The notes under the pieces are model-generated. The model saw only the letters and a program-made list of their open reading frames with translations. It made no database searches and had not been told where the DNA came from. Below, in pieces: positions 33,618-42,005 of a DNA stretch of 64,000 bases (within the stretch, counting starts at the first letter, position 1; every line of letters begins with the position of its first letter). The stretch is from Alg239-R122 sp041746135 (lineage in GTDB: Bacteria; Pseudomonadota; Alphaproteobacteria; Sphingomonadales; Sphingomonadaceae). Location of the stretch: positions 1 through 64,000 of the forward strand of contig JBGTHQ010000017.1 in NCBI GenBank assembly GCA_041746135.1, given 5' to 3'. Made by a program: the position numbers and the translations under genes.

Positions 33618-34500
33618 CGCCACGTTGGTAGCACCAAATCCCCATGAAACCGGAATGGAAAATGCCGTGCATGCGCTGCTCGAAGCGGCGGGGTGCGTAC
33701 CGGGCGAAATACGAATTTTCGGATCGGGCCGGGCGATCGATGTGGCATTCGGTATTTCGCCGGGTCAGGCCAGACGCATTCTCGCACCCTATCTGGGCAA
33801 ATGCGATATCTTTATCCAGCCTGTGAAGCACCGTCGCAAGACATTGCTGATTTCCGATATGGATAGCACCATGATCGCGGCGGAATGTATCGACGAACTG
33901 GCCGACTATGCCGGCGTGAAAAACAAGATTGCCGCCATTACCGACCGCGCGATGCAGGGCGAACTCGACTTTGCCGCCGCGTTGAAAGAGCGTGTCGCTT
34001 TATTGAAAGGCCTGCCCGAAGAGACGATCGACACTTGCCTGCACGAACGCATTCGCGCGACACCGGGTGCGGGAACCCTCGTGGCAACGATGCACAGTCT
34101 GGGGGCATTCACCGTGCTGGTGTCCGGCGGATTTCATGCTTTTGCCGATCCGGTCGGGGCGGGACTTGGGTTCAATCAGGTTTTCGCCAATGCTCTGGAA
34201 ATTTGCGATGGCAAGCTTTCGGGCAATCTGCTTGGCGATATCGTCGATGCGCAGGCCAAGGCCGAAAAGCTGACAGAGGTCATGCGTGCGCGGAAAATCG
34301 CGGCAGCCGGTACACTGGCCATCGGTGACGGGGCGAATGACATTCCGATGTTGCAGGCGGCGGCGCTCGGTATCGCTTACCACGCCAAACCCGCGGCACG
34401 CGAAGCGGCGGATGCTTTTGTGGCACATAACGACCTGACCGCTATCTTATGGGCACAGGGCATAGACGAAGACGAATGGGTGGTTATTCCGGAACGATAG
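33610..34500 (+). CDS. serB: Phosphoserine phosphatase SerB
   Basis: 296 residues; last step of serine synthesis. An N-terminal ACT-like region is followed by an HAD hydrolase: nucleophile Asp in LLISDMDSTMIAAECIDEL, VLVSGGFHAFADPV, and IGDGANDIPMLQAAALGIAYHAKP with the acidic pair. The start at 33610 has a GAAAGAG element upstream and overlaps the start of the divergent miaA. Confidence 0.95.
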   Translation: MFIATLVAPNPHETGMENAVHALLEAAGCVPGEIRIFGSGRAIDVAFGISPGQARRILAPYLGKCDIFIQPVKHRRKTLLISDMDSTMIAAECIDELADYAGVKNKIAAITDRAMQGELDFAAALKERVALLKGLPEETIDTCLHERIRATPGAGTLVATMHSLGAFTVLVSGGFHAFADPVGAGLGFNQVFANALEICDGKLSGNLLGDIVDAQAKAEKLTEVMRARKIAAAGTLAIGDGANDIPMLQAAALGIAYHAKPAAREAADAFVAHNDLTAILWAQGIDEDEWVVIPER

Positions 34501-34538
34501 AATGCCGACCATACAGGGCGCGCACACCAAGGCAGATT

Positions 34539-35714
34539 CTAGTTTTTGACTGCAAAACATGCTTTTCCGCTCAAAGCGGCGCAGGCGCGGTCGGCGGCGT
34601 CTTTGCTGGCATAGGGTCCGGCCTGCAAGCGGATGATGTCGCCCGATTTAACGAGATACGGTTGCAGCCCGTCCAGTGAATTGCTGTTCGCTTCCAGACT
34701 GTTCCAAAGAGCCTCAGCTTTGGACTGCGTACTGAACGCACCCAGTTGGATGCGCCAGTCACCTGAGGTAGCCACGGAGGCGTCAGGCGCAGCGGCAAGG
34801 GGCGCGCTGGCCGAAGATACCGGCATCGCGGGACGGGCAAAATCAGCACCGGCGGTTACAGCTGTATTCGCATTTGGCGCAGGGACCGAGGGAATATAGC
34901 CGTCCGGCAATGGAAGGTTGGATTCATCTTCTGCGGCTATGGGCTGGACGATAGGCGAGGCGGGTGCAGGTGCCGAAATCGAGACTGCGGCAGGTGCGGG
35001 CTGCGCGACTTGGGAAGCTGGCAACTGAGCCGTCTGCACAGGTGTCGGCAATGCCTGCGCGGGAGCTGTGCCGGAAACCGGCGGCAAAGCGGTGGAAGGC
35101 GCGGACAGCCCGCCATATTGCTGATTGCGTAAGCGGTCGGCATCGCGTTCAAGCTGGGCGGAGAGGGCCAGCCCCTGTTGCCGGTCCGCAAGCGGGATAT
35201 ACTGGTCCATGGTAGACAAACTTTGCGATGCCTGCGGCAGACCGGCGGCGGACGCCCGCGTCATCAACGCATAAGCGCGCACCCAGTCCTTGTTCATCAG
35301 GTCGCCGTTGAAATGGGCGGTGCCCAAAACATATTGTGCGCGCGGCTCGCCCCGTTCGGCCGAAGCCTTGATGTAAGGAATGGCCTGACTGCGCCGGTTC
35401 CCCTGAAACAGGATGAGTCCGTAATTGTCGGCCGCTTGCAAATGCCCCTGGTCGGCAGCGCGCTTGAACCAGTCTTCGGCGATGGCAAGATCCATCGGAA
35501 CACCGCGGCCCAGTTTATACGCCTGTCCAAGGTTGAACTGCGCATCGGCGTCCCCTTTGAGTGCGGGGCCGCGCCATTGTTTGATAGCGCCAGCGAAATC
35601 GCCGCGCTCCCATGCCTCCACACCCGCTTTGACATCCGCAAAAGCCGGGGCCGGGATACCCATGGCCATGGAAAACAAGGGCACGGCCAGCATCATGTGT
35701 GAAAGTTTCATCAT
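34539..35714 (-). CDS. Sel1-repeat and SPOR-domain periplasmic protein
   Basis: 391 residues. Signal peptide ending AFA (about residue 26), then Sel1-type repeats (GDADAQFNLGQAYKLGRG, GHLQAADNYGLILFQGN, GEPRAQYVLGTAHFNGD) to about residue 170, a long Pro/Ala-rich linker and a C-terminal SPOR domain (DWRIQLGAFSTQSKAEALW... with YLVKSGDIIRLQAGPYASK). SPOR domains bind glycan strands stripped of peptides, which occur at division septa. ATG 35714 has AGGAG 8 bases upstream. It is divergent from the parA-like gene, whose operon also encodes a SPOR protein. Confidence 0.88.
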   Translation of the reverse strand: MMKLSHMMLAVPLFSMAMGIPAPAFADVKAGVEAWERGDFAGAIKQWRGPALKGDADAQFNLGQAYKLGRGVPMDLAIAEDWFKRAADQGHLQAADNYGLILFQGNRRSQAIPYIKASAERGEPRAQYVLGTAHFNGDLMNKDWVRAYALMTRASAAGLPQASQSLSTMDQYIPLADRQQGLALSAQLERDADRLRNQQYGGLSAPSTALPPVSGTAPAQALPTPVQTAQLPASQVAQPAPAAVSISAPAPASPIVQPIAAEDESNLPLPDGYIPSVPAPNANTAVTAGADFARPAMPVSSASAPLAAAPDASVATSGDWRIQLGAFSTQSKAEALWNSLEANSNSLDGLQPYLVKSGDIIRLQAGPYASKDAADRACAALSGKACFAVKN

Positions 35715-35935
35715 CTTCGTCACTCCTGCCTGAATAAAGGCATTGTTACAGCAGTTACGGTTCCGGGCTCCAACAGGGTTAATATCACGGTGCCCTAAAA
35801 CATGCTATTGCGGCAATCGCAGCTTTTGCGATGCATTGATTAGCCAATACAGATAGCTAACACAATATTAGCAAAATGTTTATGGCGGTGCCCATTTTTG
35901 CCGAAATGATATTTTTCTTCGGACATTTTGGTGCG

Positions 35936-35950
35936 TTAACCAGATATTAG
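35936..35950 (+). promoter_or_regulatory. CtrA-like box upstream of the parA-type gene
   Basis: TTAACC followed after 5 bases by TTAG, close to the CtrA consensus TTAA-N7-TTAA, about 56 bases before the preferred GTG start. It lies in a 292-base AT-rich gap shared with the divergent Sel1/SPOR gene, so it could serve either side. One mismatch; weak evidence alone. Confidence 0.35.
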
Positions 35951-36006
35951 TCCTGTTCTGCGATCTCAGTCGCCAAGACATGTTTCGTGAACTCAAGGGG
36001 ATTAAT

Positions 36007-36726
36007 GTGCGCGTTCTGGCAATGGCATCACAAAAAGGCGGCTCCGGAAAGACAACTTTGTCCGGTCATATCGCCGTTCAGGCCCAGTTAGCTGGCGCCG
36101 GTCCGGTTGTTCTTATCGATATCGATCCACAAGGGTCGCTTGCCGACTGGTGGAATGAGCGCGAGGCGGAATTGCCTGCCTTTGCGCAAACGACTGTGGC
36201 ACGGCTGGCATCAGATTTGGCGATTCTTCGGCAACAGGGTTTCAAACTGGCGGTAATCGATACGCCGCCCGCCATCACCATGGCGATCCAGAGCGTCATT
36301 TCGGTGGCAGAGCTGATCGTGGTCCCGACTCGCCCCAGTCCGCACGATCTTCGAGCCGTAGGTGCGACGGTCGACTTGTGCGACCGCGCCGGCAAACCGC
36401 TCATCTTCGTGGTAAACGGCGCAACGCCGAAAGCCAAAATTACCTCCGAAGCTGCAGTCGCCCTCTCGCAGCATGGCACGGTTGCTCCCATAACGCTGCA
36501 TCACCGCACCGACTTTGCCGCGTCTATGATCGATGGCCGCACTGTGATGGAGATCGACAAGCAAGGGCGCTCGTCCCAGGAAGTCATCGCATTATGGGAT
36601 TATATTTCCGACCGGCTGGAAAAGAATTTCCGCCGTACCGTCTTTTCAGCACCCGCGGCCGCCCAGCCGTCAATGGGTGCCCCGCGTCCCGCAGGTGGCT
36701 TCGGCCGCCGCGTGGCCGGGTCGTGA
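36007..36726 (+). CDS. ParA-family ATPase
   Basis: 239 residues. Deviant Walker A motif ASQKGGSGKTTLSGHIAVQA with the signature first Lys, Walker A' in VVLIDIDPQGSLADWW, and Walker B-like LAVIDTPPAI. Closest in style to small ParA/ParF ATPases without an N-terminal DNA-binding domain. GTG 36007 has AAGGGG 6 bases upstream, whereas the ATG at 35980 has none, so I prefer the GTG. The C terminus ends in an Ala/Pro/Gly-rich tail. No parB gene is present; the next gene encodes a protein with an RHH-like C terminus, as in ParF-ParG pairs. Confidence 0.88.
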   Translation: MRVLAMASQKGGSGKTTLSGHIAVQAQLAGAGPVVLIDIDPQGSLADWWNEREAELPAFAQTTVARLASDLAILRQQGFKLAVIDTPPAITMAIQSVISVAELIVVPTRPSPHDLRAVGATVDLCDRAGKPLIFVVNGATPKAKITSEAAVALSQHGTVAPITLHHRTDFAASMIDGRTVMEIDKQGRSSQEVIALWDYISDRLEKNFRRTVFSAPAAAQPSMGAPRPAGGFGRRVAGS

Positions 36727-36757
36727 ATGAAGGACGGTACAGGAAGGAATGAATATA

Positions 36758-37711
36758 ATGTCTGATACCAAACCCTTAGCATCGCTGTCCTCTGGCCTGC
36801 TTGCCAGAAAAGGCACTGCGACGCCCGCGATGCGGCGACAGGGGCTCTCCGGTCTCATCCCGGCAAGCGATAAAGACACATCGTCCATGCAAGAAGATCT
36901 GGGCTGGAACGACATGGGGTACGATGTCGACCCCAAACCGGAAGAAAATGAAGACGAGAAACCTGCCAATCCTTTGATGGCTGCCGTGCCAGAAGTCGTG
37001 CGGCAGCGTGATGACCTGGCCGAACGTCTGAAAGCAAGCGACTCGGCTGCCAGCGAGCGGTCGCGCGAGGATGGCGCCAATCCGGCACAGCCCGCAGATT
37101 CTGTACAAAAAGATACGCGCGAATTCGATGGGGAGGATGAGGCAGATGAGGCACCGGTGCGCGGCGATTTTATCAAGTCGCTCCAGCAAGACGGCGCTGC
37201 ATATGACTATGAAGATAATGAGGATGATGAAACGGGTCTGGGCTCTTTTGCTGAAGAGCAGCATCCCGACAGTTCGACCGGGGCCCCGATCAATGTGGCC
37301 AACAGTCCGCTTTCGACAAAGAAATCCGCTTCACCGCAAGTGAACTGGACCGAAGCGCAACCCGAAGAAAATGCCGGACAATCCGCGCAACGGGAAATGC
37401 CCAATATCGCGAACATCGCTGCGCACAAAAAACCGGTCGCAATGTCCGTACCGTCGCGCACAATTGCCGCGCAGCCAGCAAAACTTGGCGCAAACGCCGG
37501 TAGACGCGCTGCTTTCACGCTGCGCGTTGATCCCGAACGGCATCTGCAGTTGCGGCTCGCATGCGCGTTACAGAACGTGTCGGCACAGCAATTCGTGACG
37601 CGGGCACTGGACGAATATCTGGCAGGCATTCCGGAATTGACCGAACTGTCAGCCAAGCTGCCTTCCACGGGCAGTCTGACCAGAAACACCTCGAACGGAC
37701 GGGGCAATTGA
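36758..37711 (+). CDS. Acidic protein with C-terminal ribbon-helix-helix-like domain
   Basis: 317 residues, not a family I can name. The N terminus has a basic motif, LSSGLLARKGTATPAMRRQG (about residues 10-29). Residues 40-210 are very acidic, rich in Asp/Glu/Ser/Pro and probably disordered. Near residues 245-290 RRAAFTLRVDPERHLQLRL, then ALQNVSAQQFVTRALDEYL, looks like a strand plus two helices of the ribbon-helix-helix DNA-binding fold. ATG 36758 lies 10 bases after GGAAGGA. Position right after the ParA gene suggests it is the ATPase's partner (inference by analogy to ParG-type adaptors). Confidence 0.7.
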   Translation: MSDTKPLASLSSGLLARKGTATPAMRRQGLSGLIPASDKDTSSMQEDLGWNDMGYDVDPKPEENEDEKPANPLMAAVPEVVRQRDDLAERLKASDSAASERSREDGANPAQPADSVQKDTREFDGEDEADEAPVRGDFIKSLQQDGAAYDYEDNEDDETGLGSFAEEQHPDSSTGAPINVANSPLSTKKSASPQVNWTEAQPEENAGQSAQREMPNIANIAAHKKPVAMSVPSRTIAAQPAKLGANAGRRAAFTLRVDPERHLQLRLACALQNVSAQQFVTRALDEYLAGIPELTELSAKLPSTGSLTRNTSNGRGN

Positions 37712-37771
37712 AAGGATACGGATGTGCATGCACATCTGTAAAAAAGTGATGAGATGAACAAGGAAAATACT

Positions 37772-39127
37772 ATGACACGCATATCTGCGCTGAAACAGAA
37801 TGTCCTTAAAATGACGGCGTCGGCGATTATCATCGGTGCGACGCTGGTCAGTTGTACATTCTCGGGCGAGCGTCCTGCCAGCTATTCCGCCAAAGCGGAA
37901 AAAGCCGCGGAAAATGGCAAGTTCGGAAAAGCGCTGGTGCTCGCGGAGGCGGCGGTTGCCGCCGAACCGCGCAACGCCGCCTACCGCGCCGCTCTTGCCC
38001 AGACTTATTTGTCAAACGGCAGGTTCCTGTCGGCCCAGAGCAGTTTCGAAGACGCGATCGAACTGGGCGATGTGAGCGCGCGTAATGTTATCAGCCTGGC
38101 GCTGGCCCAGATCGCGAGCGGCAATAACGGCGCGGCACTGTCCACCTTGTCCGAATACCGGACGATGATCCCCAATGGCGATTACGGTTTGGCTTTATCG
38201 TTGGCCGGGCAGACCCGTCAGGGCGTCAATGTGCTGGAAGACGAAGTGCGCACGGGAGTAAATACTTCAAAGGTGCGGCAGAATCTGGCGCTGGCTTATG
38301 CCCTTGAGGGCCGCTGGCGCGAAGCGCGCACGATGGCTATGCAGGACGTATCGCCCGATCAGGTGGACCAGCGCCTGTTGACATGGGTGCAAATGGCGCG
38401 CCCCGAATATTATCAGATGCGAGTTGCCTCGATCCTCGGCGTGACGCCGCAGGCGGACGCGGGCCAGCCAGCGCGGCTTGCGCTGTCGAACACACCGGCC
38501 ATGGCCGAACTGGTGGCCGATATCGCCGAACCGTCGGACAGCTACATGGCCGAAGCCGATCCGTTTGAAATGCCGATGTCCGACCAGGTGCAGGATAAAC
38601 CCGTGCAATTGGCTATGGCCACCGCTGCGGAAAAGGATGTCAGCGTGGTGGGGTTGGCCACGCCGCTGATTGCTGCAACGGCATCGCCGATGAAAAAGAC
38701 GGCCCAATCCATTGATATACCAGCATCTTCACGCGCCATGGATCCTGCGCCTGCATCCCAGTTGGTGCCTATGGTCGAAATCGCGAAAGCGGTATCGCCG
38801 GTGCGCCAAGCCCCGCAGGCGGGCCGCGTGACCGAAGGCGACTATATCGTCCAACTCGGTGCATTCTCTTCGCAGAGCAATACGAAAAATGCGTGGAAGA
38901 TTTATAGCCAACGCTACGCAAACCTGCGCAATTTCGGCAATGCCAGTTCGATCGTCATTTCAAAAGGTCGCACTTTGCACCGCCTTGCCGCCACCGGTTT
39001 CGGTAATGCCGATGCGGCCATGTCGCTGTGCAACGATATCAGGGCGAAGGGCGGCAATTGCATCGTTCGGCAGGTAGGCAACAGCCAGCCCGTACAGGCG
39101 GGCACGCGACTTGCCGCACGCGACTGA
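37772..39127 (+). CDS. TPR and SPOR-domain lipoprotein
   Basis: 451 residues. The signal ends in a lipobox (TLVSC, Cys near residue 28), so the mature protein is probably lipid-anchored. Tetratricopeptide-like repeats span about residues 35-190 (AENGKFGKALVLAEAAVAAEP, NAAYRAALAQTYLSNGRF). A low-complexity linker leads to a C-terminal SPOR domain (GDYIVQLGAFSSQSNTKNAW). Third gene after parA. ATG 37772 has AAGGAAAA 5 bases upstream; ATG 37754 is the alternative. The layout mirrors the divergent Sel1/SPOR protein. Confidence 0.85.
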   Translation: MTRISALKQNVLKMTASAIIIGATLVSCTFSGERPASYSAKAEKAAENGKFGKALVLAEAAVAAEPRNAAYRAALAQTYLSNGRFLSAQSSFEDAIELGDVSARNVISLALAQIASGNNGAALSTLSEYRTMIPNGDYGLALSLAGQTRQGVNVLEDEVRTGVNTSKVRQNLALAYALEGRWREARTMAMQDVSPDQVDQRLLTWVQMARPEYYQMRVASILGVTPQADAGQPARLALSNTPAMAELVADIAEPSDSYMAEADPFEMPMSDQVQDKPVQLAMATAAEKDVSVVGLATPLIAATASPMKKTAQSIDIPASSRAMDPAPASQLVPMVEIAKAVSPVRQAPQAGRVTEGDYIVQLGAFSSQSNTKNAWKIYSQRYANLRNFGNASSIVISKGRTLHRLAATGFGNADAAMSLCNDIRAKGGNCIVRQVGNSQPVQAGTRLAARD

Positions 39128-39163
39128 CTATATAGTTAAATCCAGAAGGTGGGCCGGTTCAAT

Positions 39164-40393
39164 TTAATGCTGGATCGGCCTTCCGCCTTTATAGACGGCG
39201 GTCACTTTACCCTGCACCGGTTGGCCATCGAACGGCGTGTTACCGCCACTGGCACGCATGGTGTCCGAAGATATCTGCCACGGCGCTTCGGGGTCGATCA
39301 GGATGATGTCGGCATCCTTGCCTTTTGCCAGCTCGCCGGCCGGCGCGCCCAATATCTGAGCGGGGCTCCGCGACAAAAGATCAAACAGCCGCCCCATGCC
39401 GATATGACCGTCCCGCACCAGCCCGAGCGATAGCACAAGCAGCGTTTCGGCGCCCGCCATACCCGGTGCGCTGTCCGCGAAGGGCAGACGTTTGTCCTCG
39501 GGACCGCGTGGATCATGGCCCGAACCGATCACGTCGATCGTGCCGTCGGTAATAGCCGCCAGACATGCTTGCCGGTCGTCTTCGCAGCGCAGTGGCGGGG
39601 AGAGCCGCGCGAATGTACGGAAATTGCCCATGGCAAGATCGGATAGGAACAAATGCGCGGGTGTGATGCCGCAGGTCACGTTCAATCCCTCCATCTTGGC
39701 CAGCCGTACAAGATCCAGTGCCCTGGCCGTGGTCACTTGCCGGAAATGCACTTTTGCGCCTGTCATGCGCGCCAATTCGATATCGCGCGCAACGGCAATC
39801 GACTCTGCTTCTGCAGGCGCGCTGGACAGGCCCAACCGGGTAGCCATTTCGCCATCGGTGGCGACCGCATGGCCGATGAGGCCGCTATCCTCGCTGTGGA
39901 CGATCAGGGTCAGGTCCAGCGCCGCGCAATATTGCATTAGGCGGCGCATCATACCGCTGTCGGCAATCCAATTGCGGCCCGTGGCAATAGCCCTGGCACC
40001 GGCCTCTTGCATCAGCGCGATTTCAGCCATCTCGCTGCCGGCTAGTCCCACTGTCGCCGCGCCGAGCGGATGTACCCAAAAATCGGGTTTGCCCGACAAT
40101 GCGGCAAACCGCACGCGCGCTGGATGGTCCAGCGGGGGCGGCTGATCGGGCATCAGCGCCACGCGCGTAATTCCGCCAAAGTGAAATGCCGGTTTATCGA
40201 TCGCAAATACACCGAGGTCGACGATGCCGGGCGCTATGATCGCGCCTTTTGCATCGATCGCCGTATCAATCGCATCGTCGCTGGAAATATCGCCGACGGC
40301 GGAAATACTGTGACCGTCTGCCATAATGCCGCCCGGCACCGGATCGTCCTGTTCGGGCAGGATCAGGCGGCCGTTGGTGATCACCAGGCTCAT
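39164..40393 (-). CDS. Dihydroorotase-like protein, probably inactive (PyrC' type)
   Basis: 409 residues of the amidohydrolase fold, in an ATGA overlap with pyrB. In active dihydroorotase the first strand ends in DxHxH; here it reads APGIVDLGVFAIDKP, with no His pair. The usual DHAPH motif is GSGHDPRGPEDKR and the metal His after strand 5 is altered (HFRQVTTARALDL). This matches PyrC'/PyrX proteins that support aspartate carbamoyltransferase assembly without catalysis in some bacteria. An active dihydroorotase should exist elsewhere. Confidence 0.85.
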   Translation of the reverse strand: MSLVITNGRLILPEQDDPVPGGIMADGHSISAVGDISSDDAIDTAIDAKGAIIAPGIVDLGVFAIDKPAFHFGGITRVALMPDQPPPLDHPARVRFAALSGKPDFWVHPLGAATVGLAGSEMAEIALMQEAGARAIATGRNWIADSGMMRRLMQYCAALDLTLIVHSEDSGLIGHAVATDGEMATRLGLSSAPAEAESIAVARDIELARMTGAKVHFRQVTTARALDLVRLAKMEGLNVTCGITPAHLFLSDLAMGNFRTFARLSPPLRCEDDRQACLAAITDGTIDVIGSGHDPRGPEDKRLPFADSAPGMAGAETLLVLSLGLVRDGHIGMGRLFDLLSRSPAQILGAPAGELAKGKDADIILIDPEAPWQISSDTMRASGGNTPFDGQPVQGKVTAVYKGGRPIQH

Positions 40394-41382
40394 GACCAGC
40401 CCTCCACGCCGCGCGATCTTCGCGTCAATATGTCGAGACAGGCCATGCGCATCGCCACGCCCATTTCGACCTGTTCGGTAATGGTCGAGCGTGCCGGATC
40501 GTCGGCAATTGAGCTGACAATCTCCACGCCGCGGTTCATCGGACCGGGGTGCATTACCAATATGTCGCCGCCTGCTTTCGCAAGACGCTCTTCGGTCAGG
40601 CCATAAAGATAATGATATTCGCGTGGGGAGGGGATGAACTGCCCCTGCATCCGTTCGTTTTGCAGCCGCAGCATCATCACCACATCGCAGCCTTTCAGCG
40701 CAGCATCGAAATCGGTAAACACCTCGACGCCCATTTCCGCGATGGCGGGCGGGAGCAGCGAGGGCGGACCCACCACGCGCACCACCGCACCCAATGTGCG
40801 CAGACAGATAATGTTTGATCGGGCCACGCGGCTATGCAGGATATCGCCGCAAATTGCCACGGTCTGCGCAGAGATATTGCCCTTGCGCCGTTTTATGGTG
40901 AGCGCATCGAGCAAGGCCTGGGTCGGATGTTCGTGGCTGCCGTCGCCGGCGTTGAGTACGGGACAGTCGACCTTGTCGGCGATGAGCTGCACCGCGCCGG
41001 AACTCGCATGGCGGATGACGATAGCATCGGCGCGCATGGCGTTGAGCGTGACGGCGGTATCGATCAGCGTCTCGCCTTTTTTCACGCTCGATTGCGCGGC
41101 ATGCATATTAACCACGTCAGCACCCAGCCGTTTGCCCGCAATTTCGAACGACAGCAAAGTCCGCGTCGAATTCTCGAAAAACGCATTTATGACGGTCAGC
41201 CCCGCGAGCCGGTCGTCATGCTTGGAGGATTTGAGATTCAGATCGACCCATTGCGCAGCCTCGTCGAGCAGGAACTCAATCTCCCACGGCTGCAACCCCG
41301 CTATGCCTAGTAGGTTGCGATGCGGGAACGCGTCCGACCCGGACGGATAGGCGCGTTTCGATATATCGTTTGGCAATGTCAT
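40390..41382 (-). CDS. pyrB: Aspartate carbamoyltransferase catalytic subunit PyrB
   Basis: 330 residues; second step of pyrimidine synthesis. Carbamoyl-phosphate binding ENSTRTLLSFEIAGKRLG, the Lys-containing SSVKKGETLIDT loop, GDGSHEHPTQALLDALT, and MHPGPMNRGVEI are all present. The gene order pyrB then PyrC' with a 4-base overlap is typical of class A aspartate carbamoyltransferase operons. No pyrR or leader peptide seen upstream. Confidence 0.96.
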   Translation of the reverse strand: MTLPNDISKRAYPSGSDAFPHRNLLGIAGLQPWEIEFLLDEAAQWVDLNLKSSKHDDRLAGLTVINAFFENSTRTLLSFEIAGKRLGADVVNMHAAQSSVKKGETLIDTAVTLNAMRADAIVIRHASSGAVQLIADKVDCPVLNAGDGSHEHPTQALLDALTIKRRKGNISAQTVAICGDILHSRVARSNIICLRTLGAVVRVVGPPSLLPPAIAEMGVEVFTDFDAALKGCDVVMMLRLQNERMQGQFIPSPREYHYLYGLTEERLAKAGGDILVMHPGPMNRGVEIVSSIADDPARSTITEQVEMGVAMRMACLDILTRRSRGVEGWS

Positions 41383-41417
41383 TAAAGGGGAGCGTGTAGG
41401 GGAAAGTCAGTGGTTGC

Positions 41418-41981
41418 TCAAGCGGCTTTTGCCATTTCAAGAAACTGGGTCATAGCTGAACTTCTATGCGGCATCTTATCAGATACAATAAGTTGTTTCG
41501 TCATAAGCCCGAATTCTAAGAACCCCAGTTCGTTTCCACCCATTCTTCTCACAAAAACAGGATGCTTACGCCAGAACGTGTGGTTTCCAGTAAGTTTTAT
41601 GACAGCAGTTTTATGTTGAAAAGATTTAGAGCCAGATAAATCATATATTTTTTTCCGAAAAGATGCGGCCCAATCATCATCTCCAAGTTCGCGAAATGAC
41701 CGCCAAGCTTCTCGGTTATATAATTTCCCACCATCAAGAATTTTCTTTGCAGCCGAGCACGCATCGAAAGGTGCGGTATGCCCTTTGCAACTTACTGCCA
41801 AAACAGGCAGTTTCATTTTTCGCGGTGCTATGGCCAAAATATCGATATCACTAGGAGCACCATTAAATTGGTTGTCGCTAGCTGTATCATTTTTTAGCCC
41901 AAAACTTACATTTTCCATGATAAAATAACCCTGCGTCTGCAGGTAAGTTTTCACCAGTTCTTCATGAATATTAACAGCCAT
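41418..41981 (-). CDS. Low-GC orphan protein with a PD-(D/E)xK-like core
   Basis: 187 residues, function unknown. Composition is about 40% GC in the line I counted (41641-41700), against near 60% in neighbours, so it looks acquired. Residues about 44-68 read PSDIDILAIAPRKMKLPVLAVSCKG: an acidic strand and then a hydrophobic strand ending in xCKG, the layout of the restriction-endonuclease fold, but the usual Glu before xK is Ser. The rest is Lys-rich with no membrane segment. No clear ribosome site precedes ATG 41981. It splits pyrB from ruvX. Confidence 0.6.
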   Translation of the reverse strand: MAVNIHEELVKTYLQTQGYFIMENVSFGLKNDTASDNQFNGAPSDIDILAIAPRKMKLPVLAVSCKGHTAPFDACSAAKKILDGGKLYNREAWRSFRELGDDDWAASFRKKIYDLSGSKSFQHKTAVIKLTGNHTFWRKHPVFVRRMGGNELGFLEFGLMTKQLIVSDKMPHRSSAMTQFLEMAKAA

Positions 41982-42005
41982 AAGAGCAGCTTAATTGATA
42001 AATAG

